The notes under the pieces are model-generated. The model was not told where the DNA came from and ran no database searches. It saw nothing but the letters and a program-made list of their open reading frames with translations. From Verrucomicrobiota bacterium (GTDB lineage Bacteria; Verrucomicrobiota; Verrucomicrobiia; Opitutales; Opitutaceae), in the NCBI GenBank assembly GCA_016721945.1, contig JADKHC010000011.1, positions 86,171-150,170 on the forward strand: DNA of 64,000 nucleotides, written 5' to 3'. Below, one piece after another: positions 28,532 to 34,684 of this stretch. The position numbers and the translations under genes are program-made. Numbering within the stretch: the first letter of the stretch is position 1; each line of letters begins with the position of its first letter.

Positions 28532-29062
28532 TTACCGCTTCTGCGCGGCGGCGTGAGCGGCGGAAACCACGGTGTATTTTTCGGCCCATTTCTTTAGGCC
28601 GCTCTGCTCGGCTTCGGTAAGCTGACGCACGACCTTGGCCGGCGCACCAAGCACCATCGAACCCGGCGGAATCACGGTGCGTGGCGTCACCACCGCGCCC
28701 GCGCCCACGATGCTCCTCGCACCGACTCGCGCGCCGTCGAGCACCGTCGCACCCATGCCGATCAAACACTCATCGCCAATTGTGCAGGCGTGAATGATGG
28801 CGGCGTGGCCGACCGTAACCCAATTACCAATCACCGCATCCATATCATCGGCCAGATGAACGACGCAGTTGTCCTGAATATTACTCCCCTCGCCCACGAC
28901 GATGCGCGCGATATCGCCACGCAAGACCGCGCCATAAAAGACACTGCTCTTCGGTCCGAGCGTGACGTCGCCGACCACGGTCGCGTTGGAAGCGATCCAG
29001 CTGGCCTGAGCGATGTCAGGAGTTTTGGCGAGATGCGCGGCAAGACGTTCTTCGACGGTCAT
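28532..29062 (-). CDS. Gamma-carbonic anhydrase family protein
   Basis: Left-handed beta-helix protein of the gamma-class carbonic anhydrase family (YrdA/PaaY-like). Hexapeptide repeats run through the 176 residues (NATVVGDVTLGPKSSVFYGA, GSNIQDNCVVHLADDMD, GARVGARSIVGAGAVVTP, GAPAKVVRQLTEAE). The three zinc-ligand histidines are in NCVVHL and TVGHAAIIHA, so metal binding is expected; whether it has carbonic anhydrase activity is uncertain because many members show none. The start MTVEERLAAH at 29062 is preferred to 29089. It diverges from the nucleoside transporter, with about 75 bp between starts. Confidence 0.88.
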   Translation of the reverse strand: MTVEERLAAHLAKTPDIAQASWIASNATVVGDVTLGPKSSVFYGAVLRGDIARIVVGEGSNIQDNCVVHLADDMDAVIGNWVTVGHAAIIHACTIGDECLIGMGATVLDGARVGARSIVGAGAVVTPRTVIPPGSMVLGAPAKVVRQLTEAEQSGLKKWAEKYTVVSAAHAAAQKR

Positions 29063-29136
29063 GACTTGGTTCTCGCGCGAACGTTTCAAATTCGCAAGCT
29101 CGGCCCAGCTCCAACTTCCTCTTCACCGCCTGTTAT

Positions 29137-30432
29137 ATGGAACAATTAACGCACGTATTCCGCGGCCTTTTGGGCGTCATCGTTTTTGTCGGCATCGCCG
29201 TCGCACTGAGTGAAAACCGCCGCGCGATCAGCTGGCGGATCGTCGTCATGGGGCTGGTGCTGCAGTTCGTTTTCGCCGGGCTGGTCTTACACGTGGGTTT
29301 CGTACGCAGCGCGGTCGAGTTCGTGGGCTCAGGTTTCGTTAAACTGCTCGATTTCACCAATGCCGGCACGCGTTTCGTTTTTGGGTCGCTCCTCGATACC
29401 TCAAAACACGGCGTGATCTTCGGCCTGGCGATCCTGCCCACGGTGATCTTTTTCTCCGCGTTCACCTCGATGCTCTACTATATGGGCATCCTGCAAAAAA
29501 TCGTGTGGGCGTTCGCCTGGGTGATGTCGAAAACGATGCGGCTTTCCGGTGCCGAAACGCTCTCGGCCTCCGCCAATATTTTCCTGGGGCAAACCGAGGC
29601 GCCGTTGCTCATCAAACCCTATCTCGCCACCATGACGCGCTCGGAACTGCTCTGCGTCATGATCGGCGGCATGGCCACCATCGCAGGCGGCGTGATGTTG
29701 ATCTACATCACGATGCTCGGCGGGCCCGACCCGCAGCAGCAGATCGTTTTCGCGACTCACCTCATCACGAAATCTGTGATCTCCGCCCCCGCCGCGTTGA
29801 TGATCGCTAAAATTCTCCTCCCGCAAACCGAGGCCGTAAGCCAGGACCTAACCATCACCAAGGAGAAAATAGGCTCAAATCTTCTCGACGCCATTTGCAT
29901 CGGTACGACCGACGGACTCAGGCTAGCCGTCAACATCGGCGGCATGCTCATCGTGTTCACCGCGCTTGTAGCGTTTTTCAACTACATCCTCAGCGCGTGG
30001 ATCGGCGGACCGACCGGCCTCAATCTCTGGGTGGAATCCGTCACGCAAGGCACCTTCAAATCTTTCTCGCTGGAGTTCATCCTAGGCATTTTTTGCGCAC
30101 CCATCGCCTGGCTCATGGGCATCGACGGCCCCTTCATTTTGGCCTCTGGTCAGTTGCTCGGCACGCGGACCGTGCTCAACGAATTCGTGGCCTATCTCCA
30201 GTTGGGCGAACTCAAGGCCGCAGGTAAGTTTACGGATCCGCGCTCACTCGTCATTCTCACCTACGCCCTGTGCGGTTTCGCGAATATTGTTTCCATCGGC
30301 ATTCAGGTCGGCGGCATCGGCGCACTCGCGCCCAGCCAACGTGGAAATCTCGCCAAGCTCGGGGTCAAAGCGCTCATCGGCGGCAGCCTCGCCTGCTTCC
30401 TCACCGCCTGCGTCGCCGGGATGTTGATCTGA
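29137..30432 (+). CDS. Concentrative nucleoside transporter (NupC/CNT family)
   Basis: Cation-coupled nucleoside importer in the inner membrane. The 431-residue product has the CNT pattern: N-terminal helices, the gate region AFAWVMSKTMRLSGAETLSA, the strongly conserved substrate-site motif NIFLGQTEAPLLIKPYLATM, MIGGMATIAGGVM, and the C-terminal GIDGPFILASGQLLGTRTVL and LCGFANIVSIGIQVGGIGAL. Length and about 9-10 helices fit NupC. Coupling ion (Na+ or H+) is not determinable by eye. It is monocistronic, convergent with the small envelope operon to its right (6 bp between stops). Confidence 0.92.
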   Translation: MEQLTHVFRGLLGVIVFVGIAVALSENRRAISWRIVVMGLVLQFVFAGLVLHVGFVRSAVEFVGSGFVKLLDFTNAGTRFVFGSLLDTSKHGVIFGLAILPTVIFFSAFTSMLYYMGILQKIVWAFAWVMSKTMRLSGAETLSASANIFLGQTEAPLLIKPYLATMTRSELLCVMIGGMATIAGGVMLIYITMLGGPDPQQQIVFATHLITKSVISAPAALMIAKILLPQTEAVSQDLTITKEKIGSNLLDAICIGTTDGLRLAVNIGGMLIVFTALVAFFNYILSAWIGGPTGLNLWVESVTQGTFKSFSLEFILGIFCAPIAWLMGIDGPFILASGQLLGTRTVLNEFVAYLQLGELKAAGKFTDPRSLVILTYALCGFANIVSIGIQVGGIGALAPSQRGNLAKLGVKALIGGSLACFLTACVAGMLI

Positions 30433-30437
30433 GTCGG

Positions 30438-30806
30438 CTACTTCTTCCAGTTGCCCGCTTCGTCCTGCACCCACACGCCCGAACGGCTGTGCTGCGCGAT
30501 CTGACGAGCGCGAGCCCGCCCAACCTTATCGGAAGACGAACCTGTCTTTTGCGCCAACGCAGCATAGACGATTTCACGATCCTTGTTTTCGGCCGCAACC
30601 ACCGCACCCGCATCGCCGCCAGCGCCACGCACTTCGAGAAAGCCACGGTTGTTTTCACCGACCGCGCCTTGCGCCTTGAGCGCATCGACCTGCGCGAGCC
30701 GCTGATCCATGCGGCCCCTGACCGCACCCAGATCCTCGGCTTTCAAAAGCGCAACGAAGCTCAGGGCCAGAACGAAAAAAACACTGCGAAAGACGAACGT
30801 TTTCAT
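30438..30806 (-). CDS. ydbL: YdbL-like exported protein (DUF1318)
   Basis: A 122-residue periplasmic protein with signal peptide (SVFFVLALSFVALLKAED) and the DUF1318 pattern: AVRGRMDQRLAQVDALKAQG, GENNRGFLEVRG and the C-terminal RARQIAQHSRSGVWVQDEAG. In E. coli YdbL is encoded with YdbH and YnbE, which form an inter-membrane bridge for phospholipid transport; YdbL is thought to chaperone or modulate them. Here the same three-gene order occurs on the minus strand (31053-32378, 30821-31006, this gene), spaced by 46 and 14 bp. Confidence 0.85.
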   Translation of the reverse strand: MKTFVFRSVFFVLALSFVALLKAEDLGAVRGRMDQRLAQVDALKAQGAVGENNRGFLEVRGAGGDAGAVVAAENKDREIVYAALAQKTGSSSDKVGRARARQIAQHSRSGVWVQDEAGNWKK

Positions 30807-30820
30807 AGGAGTAAAAAGAA

Positions 30821-31006
30821 TTAGGATTTGTCCGGGCTGGTGATCGTGGCGGATTTCTTATCGAGATCGCCGAAGAAATCATCCAGCGCCTTGTCGACCT
30901 TCACGTTCACATCGACCGTGATATGGGCTTCGACCGGTTGGAGTTTGACGTTGATGCAACCGCCAAGAAAGGCAGTGCAGCCTAGAAGAAGAAAACAGCG
31001 GTGCAT
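30821..31006 (-). CDS. ynbE: YnbE-like small outer-membrane lipoprotein
   Basis: A 61-residue lipoprotein from the ATG at 31006: MHRCFLLLGCTAFLGGC provides the signal peptide and lipobox (FLGGC), followed by INVKLQPVEAHITVDVNVKV, the YnbE-type strand that in E. coli is thought to pair with the C-terminus of YdbH and complete its beta-groove at the outer membrane. The ATG at 31042 would put 12 extra residues before the signal peptide and is not used. Lies between YdbH-like and YdbL-like genes. Confidence 0.85.
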   Translation of the reverse strand: MHRCFLLLGCTAFLGGCINVKLQPVEAHITVDVNVKVDKALDDFFGDLDKKSATITSPDKS

Positions 31007-31052
31007 GGTCAAAAATCTGCCTGAAGGAATGGGCGCTGGCAACTGAGTTTCC

Positions 31053-32378
31053 TCAATGCGTTTCGAGCGAAAAGTTCTGTTTCATCCCGAGTTTCAATAC
31101 AGCGTTGAGCGGACCCGCGACGTTCACATCGAAAGTCACTTCCTTGACCGCGCCACCCGCCTGCTCCGGCTGAGCGACAAGCCGCACCGTGGCCGAGCGC
31201 CCGCGTTCGTCGCCCTCCGGCGTGAGCTTAACGTCGAGGGTTTTCACGCGCAGATCGGCTTTCCCGAGCTCGATCGCCTTCATGTCCGCATACGCCGGAT
31301 TCACCGGCCGTATCCAGCGCGCCAAGGGCCCCAGCCACGCGGGCAACAAATCGAAACGCTCCGGCACATGCCCAGTCAAAAGCCCCAACGCCGGCGACAG
31401 CCGCACCACCGTCGGCTCATCGTTGTGGAGCGAGAGACTGCCTACACCCAATTGAAAATCCGTCGCTGCACTCCACTTCAAACGCACAACGCCATCGATC
31501 CGACCTCGCGCCTCAGCCAAACCGGCCGCCGGAACCAAAAGCACAATATCCTGCAAACCCACGCGGTCGATGTGCAGATTCATGTCCACGGACACCGGAA
31601 ACAGCTGCACCTCGCACGGATCTGAAACCATTTCACCACCGGCAATTTCCACCCGTGCCGCCGTCACAAAGAGACTGCGCTGCTCATTCAAAAAAGCCTG
31701 AATAAATACGCTCCGCGCTCCAAAACGTGGATGCGTAACCGTGCGCACCGTAAGCTCAAACGGTGCCGTGCTGACCAACCGCGAAGCCGCAATATCGATG
31801 GCAAATTCACCTTCGAACGCGATGCCTTCCAGCGTCCAACCCTGCGTCGCGTGGGTGAGTACGCCGTCGCGCCACTCGACCGTGAGGCGGCCGACCGCTT
31901 GTCCCTGGCGCAAGGTTCCTTCGCCTGAAAGCGTTAAGGTTCCTTGCGCGGTCGCGGACGCCAAAGCCGGACTGAGCTGCGGCGCGATCAACGCAAGCCA
32001 GACAGCTGCATCAACGCGCGCCTCCTCGATTCGCCACGTTCCCTCGCCAGTCAACAGATTGATCCGCCCACCCGCCATCAACTGCGTGCCCGAGGCGGCA
32101 ATTTTGTAGATAAACGCCTGTTCGCCCGTCTCGCCTTTTTTGAACGCCAGTTTCCACGGCAGTAAAAATTCCGGACTGCGATCAAAGAGCTTAAGTTCTC
32201 CCACAATCTCGCCCTCAGCGGACGGCCATGCTGCCAGCGCGAACCCACGACTGATAGTCGCCAGCAAGACGAGCAATAAAACTGTGGTGAAACGACGCAC
32301 ATCCCCCTTTTGACTAACCCCGCGTCCCTCCGCAAGCGGCAGCTGCTCGAACCTGAGGTTTACGACGGACCGCCACAT
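31053..32378 (-). CDS. YdbH-like AsmA-family protein (short form)
   Basis: Likely periplasm-spanning or periplasmic lipid-handling protein related to the C-terminal half of E. coli YdbH. It has a signal/anchor segment (FTTVLLLVLLATISRGFALA), beta-rich repeats with amphipathic strands (LMAGGRINLLTGEGTWRIEE, SATAQGTLTLSGEGTLRQGQ, AARVEIAGGEMVSDPCEVQL), and the terminal YdbH signature region (AEARGRIDGVVRLKW, LRVKTLDVKLTPEGD). At about 440 residues it is half the length of E. coli YdbH (about 880), so it may not span the envelope alone. The first ~20 residues look non-coding; a GTG at 32300, preceded by AAGGGGG, is a plausible true start. First gene of the three-gene operon. Confidence 0.78.
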   Translation of the reverse strand: MWRSVVNLRFEQLPLAEGRGVSQKGDVRRFTTVLLLVLLATISRGFALAAWPSAEGEIVGELKLFDRSPEFLLPWKLAFKKGETGEQAFIYKIAASGTQLMAGGRINLLTGEGTWRIEEARVDAAVWLALIAPQLSPALASATAQGTLTLSGEGTLRQGQAVGRLTVEWRDGVLTHATQGWTLEGIAFEGEFAIDIAASRLVSTAPFELTVRTVTHPRFGARSVFIQAFLNEQRSLFVTAARVEIAGGEMVSDPCEVQLFPVSVDMNLHIDRVGLQDIVLLVPAAGLAEARGRIDGVVRLKWSAATDFQLGVGSLSLHNDEPTVVRLSPALGLLTGHVPERFDLLPAWLGPLARWIRPVNPAYADMKAIELGKADLRVKTLDVKLTPEGDERGRSATVRLVAQPEQAGGAVKEVTFDVNVAGPLNAVLKLGMKQNFSLETH

Positions 32379-32439
32379 TGGGAAAGATGCTCAGGACAAG
32401 CTGCTCTGGGCCTTTCAGGAAACTGGAGAAGAGAGTTAA

Positions 32440-32514
32440 TCTCGCGATTTGGCTTGAAGATGGAGGGCCGACGCCCTCGTCGGCCATGCGCGGTGAGGGC
32501 ACCGCGCCTCCAAC
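32440..32514. repeat. REP-3 copy
   Basis: A ~75 bp unit containing two hairpins: GAGGGCCGACGCCCTC (with CGTCGGCC) and GCGCGGTGAGGGCACCGCGC followed by CTCC. It matches 58597-58671 over its whole length including the leader TCTCGCGATTTG. A variant is at 39514-39572 and half-units are inside repeats A, B and C. Confidence 0.85.
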
Positions 32515-32551
32515 CAAGCCGAAGCCGTTCAACCCTGCTCACGGTCCGCGA

Positions 32552-32589
32552 CAAGCTTCGGGGTATTGGAAACAGTGGGAATAAAAACA
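32552..32589. repeat. REP-5 copy 2
   Basis: CAAGCTTCGGGGTATT ... GGGAATAAAAAC, matching the 1811-1848 element at most positions. Confidence 0.5.
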
Positions 32590-32883
32590 GCTACGCCGCC
32601 GATGCAGTCGACAGGTCTAAAAGCTCGCCATGAGTCCGGGTATGATTCACAAAACGCTCACTATGGAAGCCCAACCCAAACGCCTCCTTATCGGGAAACC
32701 CAACGCCAACAGCAGTCAGCAAACACCTGACCGAACCCTTTGTTTTGAAAACCGAGAATGCGCCCACGTCCATAATCCGGGAAAAGAACCTCGATGCTAA
32801 AAAAACTGCTTCCCTCCGGATTTGAAGACTAAGCCCATAACTTCCAGATAATTTTCCACCTACACAACTTTCGGCATAAACAT

Positions 32884-33192
32884 ATGGCAGGCAAAAGCAG
32901 AAAATCCGCCGATCTATGGCAACGACGTTTCGAACACACCAAGCTTCATCTTGGACATGGGGCCGCAGGTGTTGACAAAGTCGCGCAGAATTTAGGCCGC
33001 ACCCTCGAAGGATCATCTCCATCGAAGGTTTCGCGTTCAGAAATTATTGCCCTAGCCGTCAAATTCCAAGCTGCAGGACTCGAATATTCTGAGATATTGA
33101 AACGAGTGAATGCTAGTTTCGTCTCAAGCATGGGTTACATATCTCAAGTTTTGAAAGACTCAGAAGTAGGACCGAAGGGCAAAAAGCCATGA
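32884..33192 (+). CDS. Small hypothetical protein in putative cassette
   Basis: A 102-residue basic protein (MAGKSRKSADLWQRRFEHTK ... KVSRSEIIALAVKFQAAG ... NASFVSSMGYISQVLKDSEV). The middle is predicted mostly helical and the charge pattern would suit nucleic-acid binding, but I recognise no family. Codon use is AT-richer than neighbours. It is followed, after about 35 bp, by an attC-like site, which supports it being the first gene of a small cassette cluster. No clear ribosome-binding site precedes the ATG; whether it is expressed is uncertain. Confidence 0.45.
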   Translation: MAGKSRKSADLWQRRFEHTKLHLGHGAAGVDKVAQNLGRTLEGSSPSKVSRSEIIALAVKFQAAGLEYSEILKRVNASFVSSMGYISQVLKDSEVGPKGKKP

Positions 33193-33224
33193 TCTTTTTC
33201 AGCACGCCACATCGTGAAACCAAA

Positions 33225-33316
33225 GAGCCGAACCAGGCGCCACTACCAACGCCTATGCTCACACGTTTTTTATTTATCTCGGCTCGCCGATATGACGCGT
33301 CAGACATTTAACGTGT
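33225..33316. repeat. attC-like recombination site 1
   Basis: The left end GAGCCGAACCAGGCGC (33225-33240) matches the left end of site 2 (GAGCCCAACAAGGCGC) at 14 of 16 positions, and the right end ATTTAACGTGTAGGCAAA resembles CTTTAACGTTGGCAAA of site 2. Between them lies a hairpin (TATCTCGGCTCGCCGATA, 33275-33292). It separates the small ORF from the acetyltransferase. The core-type right box is imperfect, so it may be degenerate. Confidence 0.45.
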
Positions 33317-33325
33317 AGGCAAACC

Positions 33326-33925
33326 ATGAATCCATTGTTTCACTTTCCCGAGATATCCACAGCACGTCTTCGTTTGCGGCAGCCGAGGATGAATGATGCA
33401 GATGCTCTATTTTCATATCGCTCGCGTGACGATTTCAGCGCCGTTGCTCGCGTCCCACGCTTTACGCATAAGTGGGAAGCCGAAGCGCACATATTCACCA
33501 CGCTTCAAGGATATTATCAGCAGAAGAAAGTATGCTGGTTTATTGAGCTCATCGATGGGTCACCTGTTGTTGGCTCAGTTTCGCTGCTTGCGATGAAAGA
33601 TGATTCTATCGGTTCCTCCCATCGCCTTGAGATTTCTTCCGAAATATCGCCAGAGTACCGGAGCAAAGGATTAGCCACTGAAGCCAAGAAGGCCATTATT
33701 TCGTGGGCCTTTTTGGTGTTTCCGTCACTTAGGCGAATTCATTCGGAGATTGCGGCGAGCAATACCGCGTCGATCCATGTAAATGAGAAACTTGGTTTTC
33801 AAAAAGAAGGAAGGCTTCGAGCATTTGAAGCCCAAGAGGGTGATGTTGTGGTAATGTCATTTCTCAGAGAAGATCAAACGGAGCCCAACAAGGCGCTAGT
33901 GCCAAAGCCTACGGCACAGCTTTAA
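33326..33925 (+). CDS. GNAT-family N-acetyltransferase (RimJ/RimL-like)
   Basis: A 199-residue Acetyltransf_3-type GNAT enzyme, transferring acetyl from acetyl-CoA to an unknown amine (protein N-terminus, antibiotic or small molecule). Seen: ISTARLRLRQPRMNDADALF at the N-terminus, a strand VVGSVSLLAM, the acetyl-CoA loop region SPEYRSKGLATEAKKAIISW (R/Q-x-x-G-x-G/A equivalent: RSKGLA), and the C-terminal NTASIHVNEKLGFQKEGRLR. The last residues EPNKALVPKPTAQL are the translation of the attC-like site, a pattern typical of ORFs at cassette ends. AT-richer than the flanking chromosome. Substrate is unknown. Confidence 0.85.
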   Translation: MNPLFHFPEISTARLRLRQPRMNDADALFSYRSRDDFSAVARVPRFTHKWEAEAHIFTTLQGYYQQKKVCWFIELIDGSPVVGSVSLLAMKDDSIGSSHRLEISSEISPEYRSKGLATEAKKAIISWAFLVFPSLRRIHSEIAASNTASIHVNEKLGFQKEGRLRAFEAQEGDVVVMSFLREDQTEPNKALVPKPTAQL

Positions 33926-33937
33926 CGTTGGCAAAAA
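33881..33937. repeat. attC-like recombination site 2
   Basis: Left box GCCCAAC (33883-33889; fits RYYYAAC) followed by AAGGCGCT, a central hairpin GTGCC ... GGCAC (33899-33916), and AGCTTTAACGTTGGCA ending at 33933 with a GTTRRRY-like right box. The whole site is an imperfect palindrome of about 51 bp, on the short side for attC. It overlaps the end of the acetyltransferase and precedes the toxin-antitoxin pair. Confidence 0.5.
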
Positions 33938-33989
33938 GGCCGCAAGGGCAGCTATTGACCAAGCTGCAATCATCCACATTGTTTTCTCC

Positions 33990-34208
33990 ATGCCGACACT
34001 CGAAAAGCAACTCGCGACCGTAGCTATGGCACTACCACCCCATAAGCGTGCGAAGCTCGCAGGGCTGATTCTCGATAGTATTGAGACCAAGCGAGATAAG
34101 GTGATTGCTGTAAAGTGGGCAACTGAGGCTGAATCGCGAGCTAAGGCCCATAAAAAGGGTCTGCTCAAGGCAGTGTCGCTGGAACGTGCCTTTGGCTTTT
34201 CGGTGTGA
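33990..34208 (+). CDS. Antitoxin of a ParE/RelE-type toxin-antitoxin module
   Basis: A 72-residue protein of the short addiction-module antitoxin type often paired with ParE-like toxins (MPTLEKQLATVAMALPPHKR ... KLAGLILDSIETKRD ... KWATEAESRAKAHKKG). The N-terminal half would bind DNA and dimerise, the C-terminal half would wrap the toxin. It overlaps the toxin start by 4 nt (GTGA, 34205-34208), so the two are coupled and probably autoregulated from a promoter in the 60 bp upstream. Confidence 0.82.
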   Translation: MPTLEKQLATVAMALPPHKRAKLAGLILDSIETKRDKVIAVKWATEAESRAKAHKKGLLKAVSLERAFGFSV

Positions 34209-34498
34209 AGATCGAGGTACTTGAGGTAGCCCGTCAGGAATTTGACGAAGCCTACGTGTACTACGAGACCCAGCAGGCTGGGCTTGGTGAGGGGTTTCGA
34301 GAATCCGTAAAAGAACAAGTGCAGAAAATTGTGGCCCATCCAAATGCTTGGATGTTGCTTCGCGCGGGGATTCGGAAATGTCGGGGTTCTCGTTTTCCGT
34401 ACGATGTTATCTACCAGAAGAACGGTGACTCGATTTTGGTTTTGGCGCTCGCCCACAGAAAACGTCGACCGTTGTATTGGCAGGATCGAATTCAGTAA
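34205..34498 (+). CDS. ParE/RelE-superfamily toxin
   Basis: A 97-residue toxin beginning with GTG at 34205. Family features: MKIEVLEVARQEFDEAYVYY at the N-terminus, a helix EGFRESVKEQVQKIVAHPNA, the strand motif RKCRGSRFPYDVIYQKNGDS and the C-terminal ILVLALAHRKRRPLYWQDRI, a typical ParE-type ending. Members either poison DNA gyrase or cleave mRNA on ribosomes; which applies is unknown. Length is complete and no frameshift is seen, so it should be functional with its antitoxin. Plasmid-style stability modules are frequent in integron cassettes. Confidence 0.85.
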   Translation: MKIEVLEVARQEFDEAYVYYETQQAGLGEGFRESVKEQVQKIVAHPNAWMLLRAGIRKCRGSRFPYDVIYQKNGDSILVLALAHRKRRPLYWQDRIQ

Positions 34499-34577
34499 TA
34501 CGACAAAGGCGAACGATGAGCGAACCCAGAAAAATAGCCTACCAGCGGCTATAGCGGTTCCAGAAAAGTTGTAGCCG
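34498..34577. repeat. Possible degenerate attC-like site 3
   Basis: After the toxin stop the sequence ACGACAAAGGCGAAC resembles the left ends of sites 1 and 2 (ACNAGGCG core), a hairpin ATAGCC ... GGCTAT follows (34535-34553), and AAGTTGTAGCC (34567-34577) stands where the right box would be. The match is weak. Confidence 0.25.
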
Positions 34578-34582
34578 GCGAT

Positions 34583-34650
34583 ATAGGGGCGCCATCTTGT
34601 TGCGACCAAGTCCGAGACTTACGGAAAGGGCGCAGAAGTTCTGCGCCCTT
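34583..34650. repeat. Degenerate REP-2 pair
   Basis: ATAGGGGCGCCATCTTGTTG from 34583 and GGGCGCAGAAGTTCTGCGCC then CTT ending at 34650, with the typical ACGGAAA spacer end. It lies between the toxin gene and the end of glgP; its second hairpin could act on the glgP transcript. Confidence 0.7.
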
Positions 34651-34684
34651 AAATCGTAATTAGCGGTTCAAATCGGTTCGCTAC

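Larger units (their letters stand above)
32379..32883. other. Intergenic region with REP-3 and REP-5 copies
   Basis: About 505 bp without a convincing gene. It holds REP-3 (32440-32514) and REP-5 copy 2 (32552-32589). The right part (32600-32880) is lower in GC; an apparent minus-strand ORF over 32591-33022 lacks any recognisable feature and overlaps the next gene, so it is not called. Confidence 0.6.

Noticed and set aside
32591..33022. Minus-strand ORF of 143 codons left of the putative cassettes
   Set aside because: No family, no signal, overlaps the start of the plus-strand small ORF and extends from REP-rich intergenic DNA.
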